Assembly: GCA_031551275.1 (NCBI GenBank)
Contig: JAVBNX010000006.1
Span: 62,001 to 126,000 of the forward strand
Source of the DNA: JAVBMJ01 sp031551275
GTDB lineage: Bacteria; Bacteroidota; Bacteroidia; Bacteroidales; Rikenellaceae
Reading direction: 5' to 3'
DNA length: 64,000 nt
Position 1 is the stretch's first letter, and every line of letters begins with the position of its first letter. The translations under genes and the position numbers were made by a program. Shown piece after piece: positions 8,608 through 17,263 of the stretch. The notes below the pieces were generated by a model, which saw only the letters and a list, made by a program, of their open reading frames with translations, made no database searches and was not told where the DNA came from.

Positions 8608-9385
8608 GCATAAATTTTTCGCTTCCCGACCCGTTCTGCTTACCGTACAACAAAATCCCCGTAACGGAAACCTTCCCGGCGGGGATTTCATGCGAGGCGA
8701 ACGAGGCGTACCCGCTGGTAACCACCGTGATCTGGCCGCCGTTGCCGTTACCGAACACCCTGTAACCCATGCGCGGGGCGACTTTCCCCTGGGCCGGATA
8801 AGCCCAGGTCATATCCCCGCTCACACCCGGATCGAACGTCAACCCCTCGACCTTTACCAGCCTCCCGCACAGGGCGACGTCCAACTCCCCAATCCCCAAC
8901 ACCCTGGGACTCAACTCCTGCACGCCGCCGCCCGTCTGCACCCGTTCCTTTAAAGCCCCCTCCCAACCGAAATACCTGCTCGAGGGATCGTCGGCCGAAA
9001 GGGGCGGCAAACCCACCTGCACCACCCCATCCGCCATGGTCAGTTTCAGCCCGTGGGCCCTGACGGCGACCTGCAGCCCCAAAGGATAGGCATTGTGCAG
9101 ATGCCACGTCCCGGCCTTGACCTCGACCGCCCCGGTAAGGTCCTCGATGATAAAAGTCCGGTAAAAATTACTTGTAATGTCGTTGGCTACCACCCGCCCG
9201 CTGAAAACCATATCCGCGGGCAGCACCGACCTGTCGGGCGCATTGCAAAGCTCGCGCAGATACCCGATATCAACATTCTTTTCCCATGTAATACCGGCAT
9301 TTTCAGGCAAAGGCCCGAAATCGTCATACCCGCACCCGGTCAAAAGCGCAGCCCAAAGAACCGGTATGATCCAACCCCGCCTCAT
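8555..9385 (-). CDS. DUF5689-domain lipoprotein
   Basis: A 276-residue lipoprotein (LLTGC lipobox, cysteine 18), probably outer-membrane anchored. The centre has the DUF5689 pattern, an OB-fold-like segment with FSGRVVAND, FYRTFIIEDLTGAVEVK and LGLQVAVRAHGLKL. Function is not known; these proteins are commonly encoded next to TonB-dependent receptors in Bacteroidota. Its start codon abuts the stop of the receptor gene upstream, so the two very likely work together. The final 53 bases run antisense into obgE, leaving no room for a terminator between the convergent genes. DNA and iron-siderophore roles are both unproven. Confidence 0.8.
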   Translation of the reverse strand: MRRGWIIPVLWAALLTGCGYDDFGPLPENAGITWEKNVDIGYLRELCNAPDRSVLPADMVFSGRVVANDITSNFYRTFIIEDLTGAVEVKAGTWHLHNAYPLGLQVAVRAHGLKLTMADGVVQVGLPPLSADDPSSRYFGWEGALKERVQTGGGVQELSPRVLGIGELDVALCGRLVKVEGLTFDPGVSGDMTWAYPAQGKVAPRMGYRVFGNGNGGQITVVTSGYASFASHEIPAGKVSVTGILLYGKQNGSGSEKFMLKLRQEADLAAYPTAYP

Positions 9386-11995
9386 CTAAAAAAGGAAACT
9401 TACGGATAAGTAAAACGTCCGCCCGTAGCCGTTCAGGTACTTCGAATCGAACACCCCGTAGGTCGTCGTCAACCCGCTCCCCGACTTTTTGAGCCGCATC
9501 TGTTCATAGCCGTAATACCGGAACGCACTGTCCAGCAGGTTGGATACCGACCCGAAGACCGTCAACCGCCTGCTACCGCCCAACGAAAAGAAGCGCGCCG
9601 CCGAGAGGTTGATCGTCGTCGCTGTCGGCATCCGCTCCTGTCGCGTGAACTCCGCAACGCTCTCCGACGAGGAGGCCAGGTAGTTGATCGTCCGCCCCAT
9701 CCGCCGGACCGGATTGAGGAACACATAGTTGTCCGCCATGCAGTTGACCGCCGCTGTCAAAGCCCACGCGCCCCGTCCGGGCCGCCAGTTCAAGGCCGCT
9801 CCCGCCACGGTCTGGGGCGTACCGCCCACCGCGAAATCCTTCAGCCGCACGCTCTCGCCCGCCGCAGTTACCGCCCCATCCACGTCGGCCCGGATGACCG
9901 ACACCGGATCGGAGTTGTAGATGTGCTTCCCGGCCGCAAAAGCCGCCTCCACATCCAACCCGCGCCCCAACCTGGCTCTCAGGCCCACTTCCACGCCGTA
10001 ATGGAGCTTCGATATCCCGCTCAAAGCAAGGTCCGAATAGAGGGAAGATATATCGTCATAGTAGCGGTAAACCTCCGAGGCATTCTCCATCGCCGTCCTG
10101 TACCCTGCCACACTCAACTCCCACTCCCCGAACTCGATAAGCACGCACGCCTCCACACTGAAGACCCCGACCGCCTTGTACCCCTCCATCCTATCGTTCG
10201 AGTAATCGGGATTCAGGAACACATCCCTGAAAAGGGGCGCCGCCTGCGATTTGAGGGCAGACAGGCTTACCAGGCACCCCGGCCAGGGTTCATACCCCGC
10301 CGCCGCCCGCAGCGCATAGGTCGAAAATTCCGCCCGGGGAGAGCGCCCCAGCGACCTTTCGCCGGGAAAAGTCTGCTTTTCATACCGCCCGACGCGCTCA
10401 AACCCCGACCGTCCGACGGCCAGCCCCGCGTCGAGCGTAAACCTTCCGGCGGCATACCCGAGCGTCGAATAAGCCTCCCAGGAATCTCCCTCGATCCGGT
10501 AATCATACCCGTAGCGTTCGTCCTCATGCACTATCCTGCCCGGCTGCGTCATATCGTTCTCGACCCGCTCCCCGTAATAGGTATCGTCGATCAGGTACTG
10601 GTCGACGTTGTAAACATACCCGCCCTCCAGATCGTCTTTCAGCCGCCGGAAGTAATCGGTCCCGTCCGACCTCAACCGCACCCCCAGGTCGAGCACCACC
10701 CGGTTCCCGATCCGGTTGCTGAGCGAGAGCACCCCCTGCCAACTGTCGATATCGACCACCCTCTCGTCGACGGCATAGACCGCCCCCGATTGCGAATTCC
10801 GGTTCTGTTCCACCATCCCAGCCCAATCGATCTGCGTATATTCCGCGTTGCGCCCCTTCCAGGCCGCCCCAACCTCCTGCCCCAGGTAGGAGGGCAGCGA
10901 GCGGTAATAATCGGGATAGGGACTCTCCGCCGAGAACCAACTAAGCGAACTGACCGCCGACTCCCCGAAACGATACCCCGCCACAGCCCTGAGCAACATC
11001 CTGTCGGTCAACTGATGCCTGTACTCGGCCATCAAAAAGGGCTGCATCGAGCGCCTGACCCGCGAGCTCCGCTCCTTCCCGTCCCACCAGCCCCACGCCG
11101 GATTGTAGAGGTCGTCCCCCACCAGGTCATAGCACTCCTGCGTGGCGGCCTGCCTGACCCCTTGCTCGACTGGGGCCGCCAAAGCGAACAATGTCAGGGA
11201 GGCCTTCCGCCCGATCCGCTTCTCAGCCGAAGCGCTCACGACCGTCTCGTCGGTAAACACCCCGTGCACATACAGATCCCGGCCCCACCTGCGCGAAGCC
11301 GACACATTATAATAGAACCCCGGATCGTCCCGTTGCCCGATCCACCCCGTATAGGAAGCCCGCGCCCCGAATCCATAACTCCGTCCGGTAGCCCCCACCG
11401 CCACCCGTGACCCGGGCCTGAGCAAAGAGGGCCTGACACCCGCTGCTTCGCTCCCCGCCCCCGGAAGGGAGAAACTCCCCATCCCCTCCAAACGCCCCCC
11501 GCGCAGGGGAACGCGCCTGAGCGCCGCCGCCAAAGCATAAGAGGGAATCCCTTCCAAAACGTCGGAAAGTTCCAACCCGTCGAGCCAAACGCAGCCCAAC
11601 CGCCTGTCATACCCCCGCGGCGAATACCTCACCGCCGAAAACCCGTAATCCTGATAAGCCGAAAAAAGATTGCCCCCACCCGGCCTGCGCACCCCGCCCG
11701 CGAAAGCCCGGTCAAAAAGCGTGGTATCCACCCTCAACCCGCCGCTTCTCACTCCCGCCGCCCCGGTCCGTCCTGCCATTCCCGCCGCGGCTTGCCCCGT
11801 CGTCCCCGCCGAAGTTTGCTCCGCTGTCCCGTCCGACCGTCCGCCACCGAAAAGCCGCGCAATCTCCGCCTCCAAATCCCGGTCATCCCCATACCCGACA
11901 TCCCGCGGCAAATCCCCATAATCGGACACAGTAACCTGGGCAAAGGTGCCAACCCAAGCCAATAAAAAACTAAGAATGAAAAGACAACGCCTCAA
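9386..11995 (-). CDS. TonB-dependent receptor-like outer-membrane protein
   Basis: An 869-residue outer-membrane beta-barrel with a signal peptide ending near TFAQ (about residue 20). The C-terminus FYLSVSFLF ends in phenylalanine, as barrels inserted by Bam do. Alternating aromatic strands with Tyr/Arg-rich loops run from about 190 on. Unlike SusC-type receptors, no N-terminal carboxypeptidase-regulatory domain is present; instead an Ala/Gly/Thr-rich low-complexity stretch lies at about 50-85 before a short plug-like region. The start is a TTG, since no ATG or GTG occurs in frame between the upstream stop and the signal peptide. The substrate is unknown. It forms a two-gene unit with the DUF5689 lipoprotein. 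Confidence 0.8.
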   Translation of the reverse strand: MRRCLFILSFLLAWVGTFAQVTVSDYGDLPRDVGYGDDRDLEAEIARLFGGGRSDGTAEQTSAGTTGQAAAGMAGRTGAAGVRSGGLRVDTTLFDRAFAGGVRRPGGGNLFSAYQDYGFSAVRYSPRGYDRRLGCVWLDGLELSDVLEGIPSYALAAALRRVPLRGGRLEGMGSFSLPGAGSEAAGVRPSLLRPGSRVAVGATGRSYGFGARASYTGWIGQRDDPGFYYNVSASRRWGRDLYVHGVFTDETVVSASAEKRIGRKASLTLFALAAPVEQGVRQAATQECYDLVGDDLYNPAWGWWDGKERSSRVRRSMQPFLMAEYRHQLTDRMLLRAVAGYRFGESAVSSLSWFSAESPYPDYYRSLPSYLGQEVGAAWKGRNAEYTQIDWAGMVEQNRNSQSGAVYAVDERVVDIDSWQGVLSLSNRIGNRVVLDLGVRLRSDGTDYFRRLKDDLEGGYVYNVDQYLIDDTYYGERVENDMTQPGRIVHEDERYGYDYRIEGDSWEAYSTLGYAAGRFTLDAGLAVGRSGFERVGRYEKQTFPGERSLGRSPRAEFSTYALRAAAGYEPWPGCLVSLSALKSQAAPLFRDVFLNPDYSNDRMEGYKAVGVFSVEACVLIEFGEWELSVAGYRTAMENASEVYRYYDDISSLYSDLALSGISKLHYGVEVGLRARLGRGLDVEAAFAAGKHIYNSDPVSVIRADVDGAVTAAGESVRLKDFAVGGTPQTVAGAALNWRPGRGAWALTAAVNCMADNYVFLNPVRRMGRTINYLASSSESVAEFTRQERMPTATTINLSAARFFSLGGSRRLTVFGSVSNLLDSAFRYYGYEQMRLKKSGSGLTTTYGVFDSKYLNGYGRTFYLSVSFLF

Positions 11996-12027
11996 AGCCG
12001 CAAAATGAGGGAGTCAAAGGTTAGTAG

Positions 12028-12070
12028 CAAAACAATTCTAAACAAACAGCGCGCCCCCGAAAGGCCGCGC
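12028..12070 (-). terminator. Terminator downstream of the structured RNA
   Basis: The minus strand has GCGCG(G)CC paired with GG(G)GGCGCGC around a TTTC-type loop at about 12049-12070, followed by a T-rich run. It ends transcription just after the long dyad and before the receptor gene. Confidence 0.6.
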
Positions 12071-12252
12071 CATATTTCCAATATCGTGTTCCAACCACCT
12101 GCCAGGACCGTCCCTTTCCAGGACCGCGCTGTGCGCAGCGTGGGTCAGGTTTTTCTTATCGTCCAGTCCGAAACACCGCAGCATACTAAAGGTATGTGAG
12201 GATTTTCGGGGTGGACGATAAGGAAAAGATGCCCCGCGATCCGCGCAGCCAC
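12048..12252 (-). ncRNA. Structured small RNA, candidate 6S-like RNA
   Basis: A long imperfect dyad fills the space between secG and the receptor gene. The arms run about 12121-12183 and 12189-12254 and close on a small loop around TAAAG. Paired blocks include TTATCGTCCA with TGGACGATAA, CCGAAA with TTTCGG, CATAC with GTATG and an outer GCTGCGCG helix, separated by small bulges. A -7-like box lies just upstream on minus and a terminator just downstream, which predicts a transcript of about 205-220 bases. A rod-like RNA of this size with internal bubbles resembles 6S RNA, the RNA-polymerase mimic. The RNA itself is well supported by structure; the 6S name is inference. There is no credible coding frame. 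Confidence 0.55.
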
Positions 12253-12257
12253 CTCCC

Positions 12258-12290
12258 CAAAGAAAACCCCGTCTACTCCTCTACCGGCAA
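12258..12290 (-). promoter_or_regulatory. Candidate promoter of the structured RNA
   Basis: On minus, TTG (12288-12290), 22 bases, then TTTCTTTG (12258-12265), one base from TAnnTTTG. It would start transcription at about 12250, exactly where the outer stem of the RNA begins. It overlaps the 3' end of secG. Confidence 0.5.
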
Positions 12291-12602
12291 GGTAGGGTTA
12301 CTGGGAAGCATATTCTCGGTGGGTTCGGCGCTTTGTTCTATGGCTTTCTCCAGGCCGGTGTTGCTGCTGCTGATCTTACCCTTATCGATGGTCATGGTAG
12401 CCAAGAGGCTCAGAATCACGATCGAAATGGCCATGGTCCAGGTAAATTTCTCCAGGAAATCCGAAGTTTGCCTTACCCCCATTACCTGGTTCGACGCGCC
12501 GAAGTTGGCCGCCATTCCGCTTTTGGGGTTTTGAGCCAATACGGCCAGGATAATCAATAAACTGGCTATCAGGATAAGGACAATGAAGAGAATGTAAAGC
12601 AT
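12273..12602 (-). CDS. secG: Preprotein translocase subunit SecG
   Basis: Small inner-membrane subunit of the SecYEG channel. It has 109 residues with two transmembrane helices (about 2-23 and 55-73) and the conserved loop motif NPKSGMAANFG between them. The acidic tail (EEQSAEPTE-like) is typical of Bacteroidota SecG. It is the last gene of the sigma-54 activator - lptE - TPR - secG cluster, 15 bases after the TPR gene. Confidence 0.93.
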   Translation of the reverse strand: MLYILFIVLILIASLLIILAVLAQNPKSGMAANFGASNQVMGVRQTSDFLEKFTWTMAISIVILSLLATMTIDKGKISSSNTGLEKAIEQSAEPTENMLPSNPTLPVEE

Positions 12603-12617
12603 ATCGATTTGTTTTTA

Positions 12618-13112
12618 TTATTCGTTTTCGTGGTCGATTTTCTCAATAAGATCGGCAAAATAAGCACTTTTTTCCGGATATAACAAACTTAATTTACCGT
12701 AAACTTCCTTTGCACGGTCAAAAAGACGCTGGTCGAGATAGATCTGCGCCAGGTTCTCGGAGACGATCTCCCCGTCCAACTGAACGTCCCCTTGCGACAT
12801 ATCCACCGGGGTATCAGCCCCTTGAGCCTCTGCCACGATCTTGTGCTCTCCCTTTTCGAGGAACTTGTTGATGATCTCGGCCTCGCTTTTGACAGCGAAT
12901 TCCCCGGGTGTGAATTTATGCAGCAGGATCGCCGGTGCGGGCCTGTTGACCAGGTGCAGGGCCAGGTAGGGGTCGATCTTCCCCGTGCGCGCGGCCTGCA
13001 CCACCCGACCGGTCGAGAACCAGGGGTAGAGGGCCATCATTTCGGTCAATTCGGTCAAGGTCAATGACTCGATATCCGCCTTCCCGTTGATGTAATTCCT
13101 GAAATTTTCCAT
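12618..13112 (-). CDS. Conserved Bacteroidota protein with C-terminal TPR-like motif
   Basis: A 164-residue cytoplasmic protein without signal peptide. The N-terminal part (about 10-50, with ALYPWFSTGRVVQAA) recurs in Bacteroidota proteins encoded between lptE and secG. The C-terminal part (about 116-160, with SENLAQIYLDQRLFDRAKEVYGKL) is a single helix-turn-helix TPR repeat. The function is not known; a scaffold role is possible. It lies 12 bases after lptE. Confidence 0.75.
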   Translation of the reverse strand: MENFRNYINGKADIESLTLTELTEMMALYPWFSTGRVVQAARTGKIDPYLALHLVNRPAPAILLHKFTPGEFAVKSEAEIINKFLEKGEHKIVAEAQGADTPVDMSQGDVQLDGEIVSENLAQIYLDQRLFDRAKEVYGKLSLLYPEKSAYFADLIEKIDHENE

Positions 13113-13124
13113 AACTCGATCGTT

Positions 13125-13652
13125 TTACCAGTTCGACACCGCCGCGTTGAATATATCCTCCACCAGCATATCCACGATCTCAGGGATCAGCGTCGACTCG
13201 ACCTCGGTCAAAAGCCTGCTGCTGTTGTAATCCTGGTATGCGGAGAAGGTTTTTTGGTAGTTGAATTCGGGCTGTATGCGGTTTGTGAACCTTACCCTGA
13301 CCGATATGGTCAGCCTGTTCATCACAGCCACCTCGTCCGCCGAGATCGAGGCCGCTGCAGAGGTGTAGTTGGTAATCTCCCCCTCGAAGTTCATGTCCCC
13401 GTTCTCGCGGACCTGGATCAGGCGCGTCTGCCGCATGAATCGGTCGGTCAACGCGTCGGTCAGCGTGGTGCTCAGAATGGGCGCGACCATGGCCGCGTTG
13501 TTGGGGAAGTAGGCGATCGAGACCGTCTTGACATCCGGCGCGATGGACGCCCCGGTAAACGAGTACTTGATCTTGCAACCCGTAGCCAATCCCACGCCGA
13601 GGATCGCCAGACCCATCAGCAACTTAGAGTATATCCTGCCTGTTCTCATCAA
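13125..13652 (-). CDS. lptE: LptE-family LPS-assembly lipoprotein
   Basis: Outer-membrane lipoprotein expected to plug LptD and help insert lipopolysaccharide. It is 175 residues with lipobox LATGC (cysteine 26). The core has SIAPDVKTVSIAYFPN and LTDALTDRFMRQTRL, and a C-terminal helix IPEIVDMLVEDIFNAAVSNW, all matching the Bacteroidota LptE family. Its first four bases overlap the end of the sigma-54 activator gene, so translation is probably coupled. Confidence 0.87.
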   Translation of the reverse strand: MMRTGRIYSKLLMGLAILGVGLATGCKIKYSFTGASIAPDVKTVSIAYFPNNAAMVAPILSTTLTDALTDRFMRQTRLIQVRENGDMNFEGEITNYTSAAASISADEVAVMNRLTISVRVRFTNRIQPEFNYQKTFSAYQDYNSSRLLTEVESTLIPEIVDMLVEDIFNAAVSNW

Positions 13653-14860
13653 TACGAATCTATGTTCAACTCCTTCATTTTACGGTACAGCGTCCGCTCC
13701 GACATAAACAGCTCCTTGGCCACCTCTTTGCGTTTGCCGTTATGCTTTTTCAGCGCTTTTTGGATCGACTCGCGCATGGCCTGCTCTTTGGTCCTTTCGG
13801 GCTCGTCGAGCACCTCCTCGCTGTCGGCGAACTGGGGCTCCTCGCCGACGGGGGCAACCGCCGGCCTGGGCAGAAAGGCCTCATTACTCCTCAGCACGGC
13901 GATCTCGCCGCCCCGCTCCTGCACCGGATCGCCTGTCCTGGCGTAACCCATCAGCTCGCCCAGCATACGCTTCAGGTCGAAGATATCGCCGCGCATATCG
14001 AACAGCACCTTATACAATAGCTCGCGCTCATCCGACCACGCGCCCCCGCCCTGCCCGGTAAGCATCACCCCCGGGGCGGTAAATTCGGGCAAATATCTCC
14101 TCAAGGTATTTTCGCCGATCACGCGCGACTCCTCGACGGCGGAGATCTGCTCGGCCACGTTCTTCAACTGCCTCACGTTGCCCGGCCAGGAGTAGCTCTC
14201 CAGCAAACTCCTCGCCCCCTCGTCCAGCGAGATGGGCGGCATCCGGTACTGCGATGCCACGTCGGCCGCGAAACGTCTGAACAGCAAATAAATGTCTTCG
14301 CGCCGCTCCCTCAGGGGCGGCACATGGATCGGCACGGTGTTCAACCGGTAATAGAGGTCCTCGCGGAATTTCCCCGAGGCGGTCGCCCTTTGCAGGTCGG
14401 TGTTGGTCGCGGCGATTACCCTCACGTTGGTCTTCTTGACCGTCGACGACCCCACCCGGATGTACTCCCCGGTCTGGAGCACCCTGAGCAGCCTGACCTG
14501 CGTGGAATGGGGCAGCTCGGCCACCTCGTCCAGGAAGAGCGTCCCCCCGTTGGCCTCCTCGAAATAGCCTTTGCGGGACTCCGACGCCCCGGTAAACGAC
14601 CCTTTTTCGTGCCCGAACAGCTCCGAATCGATGGTCCCCTCGGGGATCGCCCCGCAGTTGACGGCTATGTATTTGCTGTGCTTGCGCGGACTGTACTGGT
14701 GGATCACCTGGGGGAAGAACTCCTTGCCCACCCCGCTCTCGCCGGTAACCAGCACCGAAAGGTCGGTCGGGGCGACCCGGATAGCCACTTCGAGTGCATT
14801 CTCGATGGCCAGGCTCGTCCCGATAATTCCAAAACGCTGTTTTACAGAGAGTATATCCAT
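13649..14860 (-). CDS. Sigma-54-dependent transcriptional activator without receiver domain
   Basis: A 403-residue enhancer-binding protein. The AAA+ domain starts near residue 10, with Walker A GESGVGKE at 40-47, the sigma-54 contact loop GSFTGA (first Ala of GAFTGA changed to Ser) and Walker B-like GGTLFLDEV. A linker at about 265-360 leads to a Fis-type helix-turn-helix (KRKEVAKELFMSERTLYRKM). No receiver, GAF or PAS domain is present, so its activity must be set by abundance or an unknown partner. It is the first gene of the lptE - TPR - secG cluster, a conserved arrangement in this phylum. A TATCTTTA element lies upstream at about 14920. Confidence 0.92.
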   Translation of the reverse strand: MDILSVKQRFGIIGTSLAIENALEVAIRVAPTDLSVLVTGESGVGKEFFPQVIHQYSPRKHSKYIAVNCGAIPEGTIDSELFGHEKGSFTGASESRKGYFEEANGGTLFLDEVAELPHSTQVRLLRVLQTGEYIRVGSSTVKKTNVRVIAATNTDLQRATASGKFREDLYYRLNTVPIHVPPLRERREDIYLLFRRFAADVASQYRMPPISLDEGARSLLESYSWPGNVRQLKNVAEQISAVEESRVIGENTLRRYLPEFTAPGVMLTGQGGGAWSDERELLYKVLFDMRGDIFDLKRMLGELMGYARTGDPVQERGGEIAVLRSNEAFLPRPAVAPVGEEPQFADSEEVLDEPERTKEQAMRESIQKALKKHNGKRKEVAKELFMSERTLYRKMKELNIDSY

Positions 14861-14961
14861 TCTTCACGCCCGAAGACGCCTTTGCGCCTTTCGAGCCCGT
14901 AAAGATAAACATTTATCCGGAGATTTGTCCTCCCCGGCATGACAAAATGTCACGTTGTTTT

Positions 14962-15561
14962 TCAAAACCCGAGCATCGGGTCGTTCATCGCGCTGTAAAC
15001 GATTACCGCCAGCGCCACCACAATAGCGATGACCGCAATGGTAATTACCAACTTCATCCCCCCTCCGCGCCCGTACCGGATCACGTTCTTCTTGGGGTCC
15101 TTGCTTTTTTTGTACTTGTCGGTCTGCACGAAGATCCCGTTCTGGTTGCGGTAGTCAGGCTCCTGCTTCGCCTTGCCCGTACCCGCCTTACCCGGCTTTG
15201 CCGGACCTTGTTTACCTTGTCCAATCCGTTGCATGTAGGCATCTTGCGCAGCCCGCGAAGAGTCGAGCTTGAATTGCCCCTTTTCGTCGAGGGTCATCAC
15301 ACCGACCCGGTCGATCAAAACCCCGCCCTCCAGGGCCGCCCCTTGCTTCAGGTCGGTGATAAAAGCCTCCAGCATCGCCGTCGCCTCAGCCTGCGAGCAC
15401 CCTCTGGCGCCCTGGATCAGGGAGAGCAGAATCCCGTCGTCGGCCCTGAGCAGTTCGGTAAAGAGCACCGGTCCGTCGTCCTTGCGGATGAAGGCCCCGA
15501 CGCCCGGCACCACAAGCCGCCTGCTATCAAGCATATAGTTACTGATAATCTCTCCTATCAT
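14962..15561 (-). CDS. HU-CCDC81-type membrane protein
   Basis: A 199-residue protein. The N-terminal half holds two HU-like lobes (about 1-60 with SRRLVVPGVGAFIRKDDG and about 60-125 with GVLIDRVGVMTLDEKGQF) of the CCDC81 type found in Bacteroidota. A Lys/Pro/Gly-rich linker (about 130-165) is followed by one transmembrane helix at about 169-193 and a very short tail. Relatives often carry a periplasmic SPOR domain after the helix; here it is missing. The HU lobes would face the cytoplasm, suggesting a nucleoid- or filament-associated role at the membrane, unproven. Confidence 0.75.
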   Translation of the reverse strand: MIGEIISNYMLDSRRLVVPGVGAFIRKDDGPVLFTELLRADDGILLSLIQGARGCSQAEATAMLEAFITDLKQGAALEGGVLIDRVGVMTLDEKGQFKLDSSRAAQDAYMQRIGQGKQGPAKPGKAGTGKAKQEPDYRNQNGIFVQTDKYKKSKDPKKNVIRYGRGGGMKLVITIAVIAIVVALAVIVYSAMNDPMLGF

Positions 15562-15584
15562 AGCCGTCTGGACTGGTTTCGGTA

Positions 15585-15617
15585 CAAAAATACGAAATTA
15601 TTTCGGCCTTCGGGCAA
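15585..15617 (-). promoter_or_regulatory. Promoter of the HU-CCDC81-type gene
   Basis: On minus, TTG (15615-15617), 22 bases, then TATTTTTG (15585-15592), 24 bases before the start codon. Confidence 0.65.
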
Positions 15618-15765
15618 CTATTCCCGCCCCGGCTATTGAAAAATCGAAAAATATATCCGACCTTTCGCCCGGTTTTCTCCAAATTTTTCAAAGTAGCCGA
15701 GCTACATTGCCCAAAAACTCCCAAAGTAATCCACCCGGATTGAACTTAACGGCCCAAAGTAAAAA

Positions 15766-17157
15766 ATGAAGAACAAGTACATCGACCTGATCGAGCAAAC
15801 CTTCGAGTTCCCGCAGGACGAGTTCAGCGTGATCGACAACGACCTTTCCTTCCACGACGTACCGTTGATGGACATCATCAAGCAGTACGGCACCCCGTTG
15901 AAGATCACCTATCTTCCCAAGATATCCTCCCAGATCAACCGGGCCAAGCGCCTGTTCAACGTCGCCATGGCCAAGGTCGACTACAAGGGGAGCTACAACT
16001 ACTGCTACTGCACCAAAAGCTCCCACTTCAGCTTCGTGCTGGAGGAGGCCCTCAAGAACGACATCCACCTGGAGACGTCGTCCGCCTACGACATCCACAT
16101 CATCAACGCCTTGTACGACGCGGGTTTGATCAACAAGGACCGCTTTATCATCTGCAACGGCTTCAAGCGCCCCCAGTACGTCGAGAACATCGCCGCGCTG
16201 ATCAACAACGGCTTTTCCAACACCATCCCCGTGCTGGACAACAAGCAGGAGTTGGACCTGTTCGACGGCGTGCTCGAAAAGCCCTGCCAGATCGGCATCC
16301 GTATCGCCTCCGAGGAGGAGCCCAAATTCGACTTCTACACCTCCAGGCTGGGCATCCGCTACAACGACATCATCGACTACTACAAGGAGAAGATCAAGGG
16401 CAACAAGCGCTTCAAGCTCAAGATGCTGCACTTCTTCATCAACACCGGCATCAAGGACACCGCCTACTACTGGAACGAGTTGAACAAGTGTTTGAACGTC
16501 TTTGTTGAGCTGAAGAAGATCTGCCCCGACCTGGACACGCTCAACATCGGCGGCGGCTTCCCGATCAAGAACCGCCTCGACTTCAACTACGAGTACGAGT
16601 ACATCACCGAGGAGATCATCGCCCAGATCAAGAACGCCTGCACGCAGGCCGAGGTCCCCGATCCCGACATATTCACCGAATTCGGATCATTCACCGTGGG
16701 TGAAAGCGGCGCGACCCTTTTCTCGATTATCAACCAAAAGCAGCAGAACGACCGCGAGAACTGGTACATGATCGACTCCAGTTTCATGACCACCCTGCCC
16801 GACACCTGGGGCATCAACCAGAGGTACATCCTGCTCCCGGTCAACAACTGGGACAAGGAGTACCAGAGGGTCTTCCTGGGCGGTTTGACCTGCGACAGCG
16901 AGGACTATTACAGCGGCGAGAGCCACACCAACGCCATCTTCCTGCCCAAACTCAACGGCGACCCCCAGTACATCGGCTTTTTCCACACCGGCGCCTACCA
17001 GGAGTCCCTCGGCGGTTTCGGCGGCATCCAGCACTGCCTGACCCCCGCCCCCAAGCACATCATCATCGACCGCGACAAGGGCGACCCCGAATACTATACG
17101 AGGTTATTCGCCAAAGAACAGAGCTACCGCTCCATGATGCGGATCTTAGGCTATTAA
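15766..17157 (+). CDS. speA: Arginine decarboxylase, alanine-racemase-fold PLP enzyme
   Basis: Converts arginine to agmatine, a route to polyamines. It has 463 residues with a PLP barrel at the N-terminal half; the cofactor lysine is K84 in YCYCTKSSHF. The glycine loop LNIGGGFPI and the C-terminal cysteine motif GGLTCDSEDYY fit the fold-type III decarboxylases. It is shorter than E. coli SpeA but matches the compact form annotated as arginine decarboxylase in Bacteroidota. Agmatine deiminase and carbamoylputrescine amidase genes are not nearby. The substrate call rests on family likeness. The 204-base gap upstream shows no clear plus-strand TAnnTTTG. Confidence 0.82.
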   Translation: MKNKYIDLIEQTFEFPQDEFSVIDNDLSFHDVPLMDIIKQYGTPLKITYLPKISSQINRAKRLFNVAMAKVDYKGSYNYCYCTKSSHFSFVLEEALKNDIHLETSSAYDIHIINALYDAGLINKDRFIICNGFKRPQYVENIAALINNGFSNTIPVLDNKQELDLFDGVLEKPCQIGIRIASEEEPKFDFYTSRLGIRYNDIIDYYKEKIKGNKRFKLKMLHFFINTGIKDTAYYWNELNKCLNVFVELKKICPDLDTLNIGGGFPIKNRLDFNYEYEYITEEIIAQIKNACTQAEVPDPDIFTEFGSFTVGESGATLFSIINQKQQNDRENWYMIDSSFMTTLPDTWGINQRYILLPVNNWDKEYQRVFLGGLTCDSEDYYSGESHTNAIFLPKLNGDPQYIGFFHTGAYQESLGGFGGIQHCLTPAPKHIIIDRDKGDPEYYTRLFAKEQSYRSMMRILGY

Positions 17158-17233
17158 CCCGCCGAGGCGCTTTACAATCTGATTTTATATCTTAATTTAT
17201 TGATAATATAATAACAACTACCCCGGGAATGCA

Positions 17234-17241
17234 TAATTTTG
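17234..17241 (+). promoter_or_regulatory. -7 promoter element of fucO
   Basis: TAATTTTG, a perfect TAnnTTTG, 22 bases before the fucO start in an AT-rich gap. No TTG at the usual -33 distance. Confidence 0.55.
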
Positions 17242-17263
17242 CCCTATCCAAACCTTACAAGTC

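Noticed and set aside
12005..12534. Small plus-strand frames over the 6S-like RNA and antisense to secG
   Set aside because: They run through the long dyad and a clear secG gene, have no ribosome-site context and no recognisable protein features.
14936..14962. GTGACA/TGTCAT dyad just after the HU-CCDC81-type gene
   Set aside because: It is a short imperfect palindrome without a T run; it could be an operator or a weak terminator, and I cannot decide between these.
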